Assembly (NCBI GenBank): GCA_947626225.1 | Contig: CANQRH010000002.1 | Coordinates: 1 to 64,000, forward strand | DNA: 64,000 nucleotides | Direction of reading: 5' to 3' | DNA from: Candidatus Gastranaerophilales bacterium | Lineage (GTDB): Bacteria; Cyanobacteriota; Vampirovibrionia; Gastranaerophilales; Gastranaerophilaceae | Part shown: piece by piece, positions 8,983 through 18,897 of the stretch | Position numbering within the stretch: the first letter of the stretch is position 1 | Layout of the letters: every line of letters begins with the position of its first letter | Translations under genes and position numbers: made by a program | Notes under the pieces: model-generated | Database searches by the model: none | Told to the model about the DNA's origin: nothing | Seen by the model: the letters and a program-made list of their open reading frames with translations, nothing else

Positions 8983-10766
8983 TTATATATTTTCCTTGTA
9001 AGGTCGGCTTTTCTTATTCTCACGTTTTCGGGTGTAATTTCAACCAGTTCGTCATCAGAGATGTATTCAAGACATTCTTCCAATGACATCTCTTTATGTG
9101 CCTGCAAAGTTACCATAACATCGGCTGTAGAGCTTCTCATATTGGTTAATCTCTTTGTCTTGCATATATTTACAACAACATCCTGCGGTTTGTTGCATTC
9201 ACCGATAATCATACCTCTGTAAACTTTAGTTTTAGGAGTTATAAAGAAAGTTCCTCTGTCTTCGTATTGTGCCAGAGCGTAAGGAATAGCTTCACCCTGT
9301 TCGTGTGCGATTATGGAACCGCTTCTCTGACGCGGAATATCTCCCGCATAAGGACGGTATTCCAAAAACGTATGATACATAATTCCTTCACCGCGTGTCA
9401 TTCTGATAAATTCACTTCTGAACCCGATTAGACCTCTTGCGGGAATGGTAAACAGCATATTTGTTCTGCCTTTGCTGTTTTGCATTTCACGCATCTCTGC
9501 TTTTCTTCCGGACAGCCTATCTATACAGCTTCCGGCACAGCTTTCGGGAACATCTGTTATCAAATTTTCAAACGGTTCGCATTTCGTGCCGTTAATGGTT
9601 TTATATATAACTTCGGGTTTGGATACCTGAAATTCGTATCCTTCTCTGCGCATGGTTTCAATTAAAATTCCCAGATGCAGCTCACCTCTGCCGGATACTT
9701 TAAATACATCGGTGCTTTCGGTATCCTCGACTCTCAGGCTTACGTTCTTTTCAAGTTCATCGTAAAGTCTTTTTCTAAGCTGACGTGAAGTTACAAATTT
9801 ACCTTCCGTGCCTGCAAAAGGACTGTCATTAACCGAAAAATTCATTTGAAGTGTCGGTTCATCAACTTTTATCAAAGGCAAAGGCTGCGGATTTTCAAGC
9901 GAACAAATACTTTCTCCGATTTGTATATCCGCAAAACCTGCTATGCCGACTATATCACCCGCAAAAGCTTCATCAATTTCCGTTCTTCCTAAATCATGAA
10001 ATCCGAAAAGTTTTGTAATTTTTCCGCGTTCCTGCTTTCCGCCGGCATGAACTACGCAAACCTGTTCCTGAGACTTGACGGAACCGTTTTCAATTCGTCC
10101 GATTACAATTCTTCCTACATATTCGTTGTAATCCAAAGTTGTTGCTCTGAATTGAAACGGTTTATTCAAATCGCATGAAGGCGGTTTGATGTTTTCCAAA
10201 ATGCAGTCAAGAAGCGGTACCATATCTTTTCTTTCGTCATCGAGATCTTTAACGGCAAAACCGTTCAGACTGCTTGAGAATATAAACGGAAAATCAATCA
10301 AATCATCTCTGTCCGTCAATTCCGTAAATAAATCAAAAACCTTATCGAGTGCCGTCAAAGGTTCAGCAGCAGGTTTATCAATTTTGTTTATCACGACAAT
10401 AATTTTCAAACCGAGTTCCAAAGCTTTTGAAAGCACGAATCTTGTTTGAGGCATAGGCCCTTCGGCAGCATCAACAATAAGCAAAGCACCGTCAACCATA
10501 CCTAAAACACGTTCGACTTCTCCGCCGAAGTCGGCATGCCCGGGGGTATCAACCACATTAATTTTTGTACCTTTATAGTTTATTGAAATATTCTTTGAAA
10601 GAATTGTTATTCCGCGTTCTCTTTCCAAATCGTTGCTGTCAAGAACTCTTTCCTGTACATGTTGGTTTTCTCTGAATGCTCCGGCTTGTTTTAAAAGGCA
10701 GTCCACAAGCGTTGTTTTGCCGTGGTCTACGTGAGCTATTATTGCAATGTTTCTTATATTATCCAT
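8979..10766 (-). CDS. bipA: translational GTPase TypA/BipA
   Basis: [44 protein letters not shown]; full-length BipA architecture. Confidence 0.96.
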   Translation of the reverse strand: MDNIRNIAIIAHVDHGKTTLVDCLLKQAGAFRENQHVQERVLDSNDLERERGITILSKNISINYKGTKINVVDTPGHADFGGEVERVLGMVDGALLIVDAAEGPMPQTRFVLSKALELGLKIIVVINKIDKPAAEPLTALDKVFDLFTELTDRDDLIDFPFIFSSSLNGFAVKDLDDERKDMVPLLDCILENIKPPSCDLNKPFQFRATTLDYNEYVGRIVIGRIENGSVKSQEQVCVVHAGGKQERGKITKLFGFHDLGRTEIDEAFAGDIVGIAGFADIQIGESICSLENPQPLPLIKVDEPTLQMNFSVNDSPFAGTEGKFVTSRQLRKRLYDELEKNVSLRVEDTESTDVFKVSGRGELHLGILIETMRREGYEFQVSKPEVIYKTINGTKCEPFENLITDVPESCAGSCIDRLSGRKAEMREMQNSKGRTNMLFTIPARGLIGFRSEFIRMTRGEGIMYHTFLEYRPYAGDIPRQRSGSIIAHEQGEAIPYALAQYEDRGTFFITPKTKVYRGMIIGECNKPQDVVVNICKTKRLTNMRSSTADVMVTLQAHKEMSLEECLEYISDDELVEITPENVRIRKADLTRKIYN

Positions 10767-10876
10767 AATTTGTCCATTAAAGTGTATTATTTACACCCAT
10801 ATTTTATATTACTTAAAATCATTTTTCAAGCGCTAATTCACAGGGCAAATTTTTTAATTAAATATATGTATTTGCT

Positions 10877-10908
10877 AAAAAAAAGTTGCCATCAAAAAGA
10901 TAGGCAAC
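10877..10908 (-). terminator. intrinsic terminator/attenuator-like hairpin on the minus strand upstream of bipA
   Basis: Minus strand reads GTTGCCtATCtttttGATGGCAAC followed by T8, about 110 bp upstream of the bipA start. Confidence 0.55.
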
Positions 10909-11167
10909 ATTAAATAAACACGAGGATATTAAGAGAGAGAGTATAAATAAGACCTTTTTTTCAATCCCGTTATTCTATATTTAAGAATTTAAGATTTTCC
11001 TTTTTTTAATATCCAATTTTTCCCTTTGATTTCCCTTACATTTATATAAAGTATTTTTTATGCATGAAATTTACTTTTTCTGCCTGTTTGTTAAAATATT
11101 GTTACAAATTTAAAGTTATTGTCAGAGTTTTTAAAAGATGATATACTCAACATGGGAGAAGATTATT

Positions 11168-12265
11168 ATGAGTGAAAATTTTGATATTGTGAATTTTTTA
11201 AAACGTGCAGTGGCAATAGGTGCATCGGATGTTCATTTAAGTGTTGACGAACATCCTGTTGTACGGGTTAACGGCAAGGTTATAAAGATTGATATGCCCG
11301 TTTTAACCGAAGAAGATATAAAAACTGCCGCTTTTAATATGGTGCCTGAAAACTTTAAGGAAAGACTGGTATCGGCTTATGATGTTGATTTTGCGTATGA
11401 AATCCAAGGCTGTTCAAGATTTAGGGTTAATTTAAGCCGTCAGTTGGGACACATGGCACTTGTTATCAGAAGTATTCCTTATAATATTCCTAAGTTTGAC
11501 CAGCTTTTTCTGCCTCCGGCAATTGAGCAGTTTGCAACTTTAAACAACGGGATTGTTCTTATTACGGGACCTACGGGTTCGGGAAAATCCACTACGATTG
11601 CATCACTTGTTGATTATATAAATGTAAATTATCCCAAACACATTATAACTATTGAAGATCCGGTTGAATTTATTTTTACAAACCGAAAATCCATCGTATC
11701 TCAAAGACAGGTGCTTATTGATACGGCAAGTTTTCCTGACGGTGTAAAATATGCATTGAGACAAGATCCCGATGTTATATTCATAGGTGAAATCAGGGAC
11801 AGAGAAACCATTTCTTCCGCTCTTAAAGCTGCGGAAACAGGACATTTGGTATTCTCGACAATTCATACAAATGATGCCGTTCAAACCGTTAACAGAATAG
11901 TTAACATGTACGAACCGACCGACAGAGAATTTGTAAGGGCACAATTGGCGCAGGTATTGCGCGGTACCGTTTCCCAAAAACTTCTTCCTACCGCAGACGG
12001 AAAGAGCAGACGTTCTGCATGCGAACTTTTGGTTGTTACGCCTACAGTAAAAGACTTTATTGTTAAAGATAAACTTGAGGAAGTTTATGACCTCGTTAAA
12101 AAAGGTTCATTTAACAACATGATTACGATGAATGATTCTTTATTTAGGCTTGCTGACGAAGGAGTTGTGTCTCAGGAAACAGCTCTTGAATATTCCGATA
12201 ACAAGAACGAATTAATGCAGATGTTCCGGGGTGTATTCCACGGCGTGGGTATGCAGGATGTATAA
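11168..12265 (+). CDS. pilT: type IV pilus twitching motility ATPase PilT
   Basis: GPTGSGKSTTIA Walker A, QDPDVIFIGEIRDRETISSALKAAETGHLVFSTIHTNDA. Confidence 0.92.
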   Translation: MSENFDIVNFLKRAVAIGASDVHLSVDEHPVVRVNGKVIKIDMPVLTEEDIKTAAFNMVPENFKERLVSAYDVDFAYEIQGCSRFRVNLSRQLGHMALVIRSIPYNIPKFDQLFLPPAIEQFATLNNGIVLITGPTGSGKSTTIASLVDYINVNYPKHIITIEDPVEFIFTNRKSIVSQRQVLIDTASFPDGVKYALRQDPDVIFIGEIRDRETISSALKAAETGHLVFSTIHTNDAVQTVNRIVNMYEPTDREFVRAQLAQVLRGTVSQKLLPTADGKSRRSACELLVVTPTVKDFIVKDKLEEVYDLVKKGSFNNMITMNDSLFRLADEGVVSQETALEYSDNKNELMQMFRGVFHGVGMQDV

Positions 12266-13019
12266 CTTTGTTACCGATGCCATAAATTTGAAGTCTTATA
12301 ATCTCAGCGAAGCCGATAAAATTATTGTCATGTATTCAAGAGATAAAGGACTTATGCGCGGTGTGGCAAAAGGTGTTAAAAAACCTAAAAGCAAACTCGG
12401 TGCCCGTATGGATCTGCTTGTTGCAAATAAATTAATGCTTTATAAAGGTAAAAACTTAGACCGCATCTGTCAGGCAGAGGCTCTTAATACTTTTCCGAAA
12501 ACAAGGCAGGACATGGACAAGATTTTTTATTCCATGTATGTAACGGAAGTTGTAAATAATTTCGGTGTAGAAGATGATCCGTGTTCAAATGAGGTTTATG
12601 ACCTTTTATATAAAGCTTTGGACAAAATCTCTCTTGCATCTTCGCTTGTTGAAATCTTAATTGCCGTTATCAAATTTCAGCTGAAAATGATGCTGATATC
12701 AGGGTTTGCCATAGAACTTGATACCTGCCTTTGCTGCGGAGAACCCGTAAAAGATGAAAATATGTATTTTTCATCAAAAATGGGCGGTATTATATGCGGT
12801 GAATGCAATGAAACTTTCAAACTCGGAACTGTTCTTCATTATAAACTGCGCGATTTTTTGCGGGCATGTCTGCAGTATGACTTTGATTATCAGTCCGAGT
12901 ACGATAAAAAAGCAAACGAAAAAGTATGCATGGTCTGTTTTAATCTTTTAAAGGAATACATAAACATCCATTCCTCTAAAAAATTTAATTCTACGGAAAT
13001 ATTGCAGGAGATAAAATAA
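12258..13019 (+). CDS. recO: DNA repair protein RecO
   Basis: N-terminal OB fold (ILKSYNLSEADKIIVMYSRDKGLMRGVAKGVKKPKSKLGARM) and CxxC zinc site (CLCCG...ICGEC). Confidence 0.88.
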   Translation: MYNFVTDAINLKSYNLSEADKIIVMYSRDKGLMRGVAKGVKKPKSKLGARMDLLVANKLMLYKGKNLDRICQAEALNTFPKTRQDMDKIFYSMYVTEVVNNFGVEDDPCSNEVYDLLYKALDKISLASSLVEILIAVIKFQLKMMLISGFAIELDTCLCCGEPVKDENMYFSSKMGGIICGECNETFKLGTVLHYKLRDFLRACLQYDFDYQSEYDKKANEKVCMVCFNLLKEYINIHSSKKFNSTEILQEIK

Positions 13020-13313
13020 ATTTATTCTTTCGGATACTTCACTTTTTTTATGTATTTGTCAAAATTTGAATATTAATTGTATTCTTAACAATTTTTTACA
13101 ATTAATTTTCATGGAATTTTTTACGTTTTTTGTAACTTTTTGCCCATTTTTCATTATTTTTTATGTCAAAAATTAAAAAAAATGTTTAAAATTATCATAT
13201 TTTTAATAAAAAAAACAAAAGTGCATCTTAATATATCCTTAACATTTTTGCTCTCACGCGCAATTTTTTTATTTCACTGCTTTTAATATATTTGTGTAGT
13301 TGTTATTATATGC

Positions 13314-14954
13314 ATGCAGCCAGACAAAATTATGATTAGAAAAATCAGTGTAGAAAACAGAAAGAATGCCCCGTCGGGGAATGTTATGCGCCAAAATCCG
13401 TCGTTTAACGGCTTGGGGGATTTGGCGGTAAAACTCGTGCAAAAGTGCGAGCAACAGCCTATGGTTAATGTAAGCGTACTTGATTTGTCTACTGCAATTA
13501 TTCCGCGTACTATTGTGGAAACTTGTGCCGGCTCTAAAAAGAAAGATGAAAACGGCAATGATAAAAGAGAATTTAATATTTATGCCGGTTTGGAAGCTTT
13601 GAGACGCGAATCTTCAGGGCTGATTGTAAACTGTTTAATCCCGAGTTTTATTGTAATGGGAACTGCAATGATGCTTCAAAAACCTATTATGAAGGGTTTT
13701 GGAAAAGCTAATTTGTCTAATGTCTGGGCTAATGAAGAATCTTTAAAAGTTGTTGAAAAATATCTGACTAATGCTAAAGGCTCCGGTTCACAAAAGCTTG
13801 AAAATGCACTTAAAGCTTTTATGAATGATTTGTCAGGTGTCGATGTTAATGTTAAAAAACGTTTTGTCGGCAAAAATTCAGATGAAATTTTTGCGGGTAT
13901 AAAAGATATTGCCGCTTCATACGAAAGCAAACAGCACAAAAAAATCTTTAATAAAGGATATGAGAAGATTGTTAATTCTTCCCGCATGTCGGAACATTTG
14001 ATGCTTAAAGGACGTAAAGGATATCTTTCCAAAAACCTTAAAGGATATCTGGAAGATTTTGTTCAGGTCCATAAGGCATTTGAAAATGAAGGAATTAAAA
14101 CTGCTGAACAGGCTTCAAAATATATTTCAAAGGCCGTTAAGCTTGTAAACGCAAAAAGCCTCGCAGGATTGGGATTAATTATTCCGCTTGCAGTATCTAT
14201 GCAGCCGTTAAACAGGTGGATTACACGTAAAGCTTCAGGCAAGCGCGGAGCACCGATTTATAACGATTTTGCTGACAGGAAAGAAGAAAAAATTCTTACA
14301 CCTAAAGAAAAAGCCGAATTAGCTGCTCAAAAGATTATTTCTATCGGCTCAATGCTTGGCGTGATGGGATTATCAATGTTTTTGGACAGACCGAGTTTAA
14401 AAAATATCTTCCAGTTTAAAGGTTTGTTCCCGACAATGGATCAGGCCAGAATAATTTCAACCTCTACATTTGCAAGCCGTATGGCTGCATCTGAAGATAA
14501 AAATGAACTTCGCGAAGCTACGGTCCGTGATATTGCTACATTCTCAAGTTTTTATTTCTTGGGTGATTATGTGGCAAAAGCCATTGCAACACTAATTCAA
14601 AAAAATAATAAAGATGTTCATTTAATAAATGTGTTAAAAGAACGTAAAGCAAATGCCAATACTTTTGAAAAATTCTGGCATTGGGCAAAACATACGGCTA
14701 TAAAGTCCTCTGATGAATTGACATCGGTAAAAGACAAACGATTCAGAACTATATGCCAGTTAGGCAATATGGCATTCTCACTTTTGGCTTTAGGATTGTT
14801 TATACCGTTATATACACGAACACAAACCAATAAAAGACATGCCGCGGAGCTTGCGAAAATGAAATCGGACACAACCAAACCCTCAGGGCAGACAGAGTTT
14901 TCTCAGTCGCTGGTTAAACAAAACACCACGTTCAAGTCATTTTTCAATTCGTAA
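13314..14954 (+). CDS. lineage-specific membrane protein with FNG motif, paralog of the next gene
   Basis: 546 aa; shares IPRT, RRES, AGLG...QPLNRW.T.K, F.G.FPTm.QaR, SR..A..DKNELRE.TV.D with the adjacent ORF. Start codon uncertain (13314 or 13332). Confidence 0.75.
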   Translation: MQPDKIMIRKISVENRKNAPSGNVMRQNPSFNGLGDLAVKLVQKCEQQPMVNVSVLDLSTAIIPRTIVETCAGSKKKDENGNDKREFNIYAGLEALRRESSGLIVNCLIPSFIVMGTAMMLQKPIMKGFGKANLSNVWANEESLKVVEKYLTNAKGSGSQKLENALKAFMNDLSGVDVNVKKRFVGKNSDEIFAGIKDIAASYESKQHKKIFNKGYEKIVNSSRMSEHLMLKGRKGYLSKNLKGYLEDFVQVHKAFENEGIKTAEQASKYISKAVKLVNAKSLAGLGLIIPLAVSMQPLNRWITRKASGKRGAPIYNDFADRKEEKILTPKEKAELAAQKIISIGSMLGVMGLSMFLDRPSLKNIFQFKGLFPTMDQARIISTSTFASRMAASEDKNELREATVRDIATFSSFYFLGDYVAKAIATLIQKNNKDVHLINVLKERKANANTFEKFWHWAKHTAIKSSDELTSVKDKRFRTICQLGNMAFSLLALGLFIPLYTRTQTNKRHAAELAKMKSDTTKPSGQTEFSQSLVKQNTTFKSFFNS

Positions 14955-14963
14955 GGAGATACC

Positions 14964-16526
14964 ATGAAGATACAACCGATAAATACCCCCCAATATAATA
15001 ACAATCCCCCCGCATTTAAAGGTGCGTTTGATGCGTTTACATCAGTGCTGCGCTTTTTAGATACTAATCAGGCTTGGGGTGCAAACGCTGTTGACTTGTG
15101 TTCTATGGTTATTCCGAGAACTACTATAGATTTTGTTAATCGCGGGCCTGATGCCGGATTGGAAACCGGACGCCGTGAGTCTATGGGTACGTTTAACCAT
15201 TCAATGGTCGGTGTTTACGGTACCGCAGCAGGGCTTGGTATTGCTTACGGATTGAACAAAAAATTCGGTATTAAAGCTCATAAAATATTTGCGGATAATG
15301 AAGCATTTGAATTTATTGCTAAATCTTACGAAAACAATAAAGGTGCAAAAGATTTAAAACACCTGAAAAATATTTTCTCAAGTCTGGAAACAACAATTGA
15401 CGGCAAAACTTATCATATAGCCGAAAAAGATGTTGAAACGCTCGCTAAGAGATTTCAAAAGGTTATAACCGATAAAAAATCACCCGAAGTAATCAGCAAA
15501 GAACTTCTGCAATACGCTAAATCTTTGATAACTCAGTCAGCGGGAGCCGAAAATAATTACAAATTTAAGGGTGCAAAAAATTCGTTCTCACTGGAAAACG
15601 GATTAAAGAGTATCTACAGCGTTACTAAAGCATCTCTGTTAAGAGAAGCTAAAGGCATATCGTATAGTGATTTCTTAAAATCTATGAAGCTCATGAACAT
15701 TAAACGTTCGGTTGCCGGACTCGGTATTGCTGCGGCTGTCGGTATGTCTACTCAGCCCATAAATATGTATCTTACAAAGAAAAAGACGGGAAATGACGGT
15801 TTTGTAGGTGTTTCCGGACGCAAAAAAGATACATCGCACGATTTCTTCTTAAAAAAATTGGCTGTTGCCGGTGCATTTGCTCTGATGGCTATATCTACCA
15901 TTACGACAAATCCCAAAAAGCTGTTGTCAAAAATTCAGTTCCAGGGTATTTTCCCGACGATTTCTCAGTTAAAACTGGTTTACGGTTTAACTATTTCATC
16001 GAGACTGTTGTCGGCACGTGATAAAGATGAATTGCGTGAATCGACCGTAAAAGATACTTTGGGATTTTTAAACCTTCTTGTACTCGGTGCATTGGTTACT
16101 AAAGGTGTTGCAAGAGGTTTGGACAAATCTCTTATCAATGTTGCAAAAGAGGACAGCAAGAATTTCTTTAAATGGATTACAAAATCTTCTTTGAAAACAA
16201 GGGATGAAGTTTTATATACGGCTTTAAAAGAAAAAGGAGTTGCGACGGTAAAAGACGGAAAGGCAATACCTTTTAAAGAGCTTGTAAAATTTGCTGATGA
16301 TAAAACGAAAGTTAAACTCAGAGCCTTAAACATTTCACAAATTGCGGGTTATTTATATTCCGGACTTGTTTTGGGTGTCGGAGTTCCGAAATTAAATATT
16401 TACATGACTAACAAAGCGGAAGCTAAACGCAAAGCTCAGCTTGCACTTGAAGGAAAGACAGAAGATAATAACTATAATTTAATGTTAAAACCCGAAAACC
16501 TTGCTTTTCTTTCAAAATCGATGTAA
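14964..16526 (+). CDS. lineage-specific membrane protein with FKG motif, paralog of the previous gene
   Basis: 520 aa; GGAG upstream of ATG; the same conserved blocks as the 13314 ORF. Confidence 0.8.
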   Translation: MKIQPINTPQYNNNPPAFKGAFDAFTSVLRFLDTNQAWGANAVDLCSMVIPRTTIDFVNRGPDAGLETGRRESMGTFNHSMVGVYGTAAGLGIAYGLNKKFGIKAHKIFADNEAFEFIAKSYENNKGAKDLKHLKNIFSSLETTIDGKTYHIAEKDVETLAKRFQKVITDKKSPEVISKELLQYAKSLITQSAGAENNYKFKGAKNSFSLENGLKSIYSVTKASLLREAKGISYSDFLKSMKLMNIKRSVAGLGIAAAVGMSTQPINMYLTKKKTGNDGFVGVSGRKKDTSHDFFLKKLAVAGAFALMAISTITTNPKKLLSKIQFQGIFPTISQLKLVYGLTISSRLLSARDKDELRESTVKDTLGFLNLLVLGALVTKGVARGLDKSLINVAKEDSKNFFKWITKSSLKTRDEVLYTALKEKGVATVKDGKAIPFKELVKFADDKTKVKLRALNISQIAGYLYSGLVLGVGVPKLNIYMTNKAEAKRKAQLALEGKTEDNNYNLMLKPENLAFLSKSM

Positions 16527-17273
16527 GAATACACTTTCGGCGTTTTGTGTCGTAATTTTGTCAACTTCATCAAAACTGATTTGACGTATGAGAGCAATTT
16601 CCCGAGCAATATATTTAAGATATTCGGGACGGTTTTCTTTTCCTCTGAACGGCACGGGTGTAAGATACGGCGCATCTGTTTCTAATAGCAGCCTGTCAAG
16701 AGGAATTTCTTTTGCAACCTCTTTCATCTTAACTGCGTTTTTAAAAGTGACAACACCGCCAAGTGCCAAATACCAGCCTTCTTTAATACATTCTTTTGCA
16801 AATTCCGCACTGCCGGAAAAACAATGCATTACAACTTTTGAATTTTTATTGTGCTCTTTTAATATATCAAAAGTATCTTTGTGAGCTTCTCTGTCATGAA
16901 TGCTTACAGGCAATGAAAGTTCGTTTGCAAGTTTTATTTGTTTAATAAAAACTTCTTTTTGGATGTCGTTGAAACTCTTGTCCCAATAATAATCAAGACC
17001 GATTTCTCCTATACCCGCAACTTTTTTGTTATCCGCATATTTTCTTATTTTATCTTCAATATCGTCCGTCCAATCTTTAGCTTCTGAGGGGTGAATACCT
17101 AAAAGTGCGTATACATTGTCGTATTTATCGGCAATGTTCATTACTTCATCAATGTCTTTCGGGTAAGCGCAGGGAAGTATAATTTTTTCAACACCTTCAT
17201 TCAAGGCATTATTAATTACCTCATCAAGCGTAAGTTCTTCCGTCATGTTTATATGCGAATGTGTATCTATCAT
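16512..17273 (-). CDS. tatD: TatD family hydrolase
   Basis: MIDTHSHIN, GEIGLDYYWD, HDREAHKDTFDIL, MHCFSGS, LLLETDAPYLTP. Confidence 0.93.
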   Translation of the reverse strand: MIDTHSHINMTEELTLDEVINNALNEGVEKIILPCAYPKDIDEVMNIADKYDNVYALLGIHPSEAKDWTDDIEDKIRKYADNKKVAGIGEIGLDYYWDKSFNDIQKEVFIKQIKLANELSLPVSIHDREAHKDTFDILKEHNKNSKVVMHCFSGSAEFAKECIKEGWYLALGGVVTFKNAVKMKEVAKEIPLDRLLLETDAPYLTPVPFRGKENRPEYLKYIAREIALIRQISFDEVDKITTQNAESVFLHRF

Positions 17274-17314
17274 AATTTGATTATAGCACGGGGTAGTGAT
17301 ATAATCATGGCATT

Positions 17315-18043
17315 ATGAAAGATATTAAACTGTCGGTCGGGCATTTATACCCGAAACATTTAAACCTTTACGGTGATATGGGAAATATAATTACCTTGAA
17401 AAAACGCTGTGAGTGGCGCGGAATTGAGTTTGATTATGATGAAATCGGTATCGGAGACAGTATAAAAGAGCATGATTTTTATTTTATCGGAGGCGGACAG
17501 GATAAGCAGCAGCAGGAAGTCGCATCCGAACTGTTCAAAAATAAAAGTTTTTTAGCTGATGAGCGTGACAGAGGTTCGGTTTTTCTCGGAATATGCGGAG
17601 GATATCAGCTTTTCGGACACTATTATCAGCCTTTTGATGGCGAAAGGCTTGAGGGAATAAGTTTGTTGGATGCCTATACGGTGGCGGGTAAAAAGCGGTT
17701 TATCGGAAATGTAACCGTGGAAACCGATTTTCTAAATCCCTCTACTCTTGTCGGATTTGAAAATCACAGCGGTTTAACCTATCTTCAGGGGGATACAAAA
17801 CCGTTGGGAAAAAACATTGTAGGAAACGGGAATAACGGAGTTGACGGGTTTGAAGGCGGAAGATACATGAATGTTTTCGGAACTTATCTTCACGGTTCTC
17901 TGCTTCCTAAAAACCCGCATTTTGCGGATTATTTGATTAAACTTGCGCTTGAAAAACGTTACGGGCATGATTTTGTATTTGAAAATCTTGATGATAAGCT
18001 TGAATTATGTGCGCATAATTCACTCGTGGGAAAAGGCTATTGA
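17315..18043 (+). CDS. gatD: GatD-like type-1 glutamine amidotransferase (lipid II isoglutaminyl synthase glutaminase-like)
   Basis: LYPKHLNLYGDMGNIITLKKRCEWRGI, GGGQDKQQ, GICGGYQLFGHYY, GFENHSG. Confidence 0.8.
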   Translation: MKDIKLSVGHLYPKHLNLYGDMGNIITLKKRCEWRGIEFDYDEIGIGDSIKEHDFYFIGGGQDKQQQEVASELFKNKSFLADERDRGSVFLGICGGYQLFGHYYQPFDGERLEGISLLDAYTVAGKKRFIGNVTVETDFLNPSTLVGFENHSGLTYLQGDTKPLGKNIVGNGNNGVDGFEGGRYMNVFGTYLHGSLLPKNPHFADYLIKLALEKRYGHDFVFENLDDKLELCAHNSLVGKGY

Positions 18044-18474
18044 TGATAATGAATTTGTATAATAAATGGTGCGGAATTTCGGACAAGATAAGGTTCTTGC
18101 TTGTCGGGGGATGGAATGCTTTGTTTTCATATTTGATTTTTGTTCTGGCTCTGTATTTAATCGGACGTGAACATTATCAATTATGCGTTGCACTGCAATG
18201 GATTATTTCGTCCGTATTTTCTTATGTAAACCAAAAGGTTTTTGTATTTCTTACCAAAGGAAATTGGATTGCCGAATATTTAAAATGCTGTACAACATGG
18301 GCTTTGAGTTATGCAATGAATGTCGTAATTTTGGAATTAACGGTGCGTTTTATTACCAAAAATGTTTATATCGGTCAATTCGTGTCGTTGTTTCTGGTTT
18401 CCATACTTACTTATGTACTGTTTAAATATTTTGCATTCAAACCGCACCTTGCAAAAGACATAAAAAATCTATAG
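18040..18474 (+). CDS. GtrA-like membrane protein
   Basis: RFLLVGGWNALFSYLIFVLALYL...NQKVFVF...FKYFAF, four TM helices. Confidence 0.8.
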   Translation: MMIMNLYNKWCGISDKIRFLLVGGWNALFSYLIFVLALYLIGREHYQLCVALQWIISSVFSYVNQKVFVFLTKGNWIAEYLKCCTTWALSYAMNVVILELTVRFITKNVYIGQFVSLFLVSILTYVLFKYFAFKPHLAKDIKNL

Positions 18475-18558
18475 CCGAGCATTTCTGACCGAATCAAAAT
18501 ATTCAATTGCTTTTTAATTAGGAATAAACCTGTCAGTATTTTAAAATGTAGAAATTTT

Positions 18559-18890
18559 GTCGGATTGGTAAATCCGACCTACAATATTTTAAACTTAGCA
18601 ACAATAAAGGTAGTCATTTAAAATGTAAGTTAGCATTACTATGCTACCAATAAAAATCTTGTCGGATTAGTAAATCCGACCTGCAATATTCCAAACTTGC
18701 TCAACAATAAAGGTAATCATTTAAAATGTAAGTTAGCATTACTATGCTACCAATAAAAATCTTGTCGGATTGGTAAATCCGACCTACAATATTTTAAACT
18801 TGCTCAACAATAAAGGTAATCTTTAAAATGTAGGTTAGCATTACTATACTAACAATGAAAATCTTTGTCGGATTGGTAAATCCAAGCTGC
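18559..18890. repeat. tandem BIME-like array of two alternating REP hairpins, ~103 bp period
   Basis: Element A (GTCGGATT-ggta/agta-AATCCGAC-CTAC) at 18559, 18661, 18764, 18867; element B (GTAG/A-GTTAGCAT-TACT-ATGCTAAC) at 18625, 18728, 18830. Confidence 0.9.
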
Positions 18891-18897
18891 TGACTGT

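Noticed and set aside
18559-18890. Possible CRISPR array (regular repeats with ~80-bp intervals)
   Set aside because: The intervals are themselves conserved between units and the repeats are hairpin REPs with alternate types; no cas genes. A tandem BIME explains it better.
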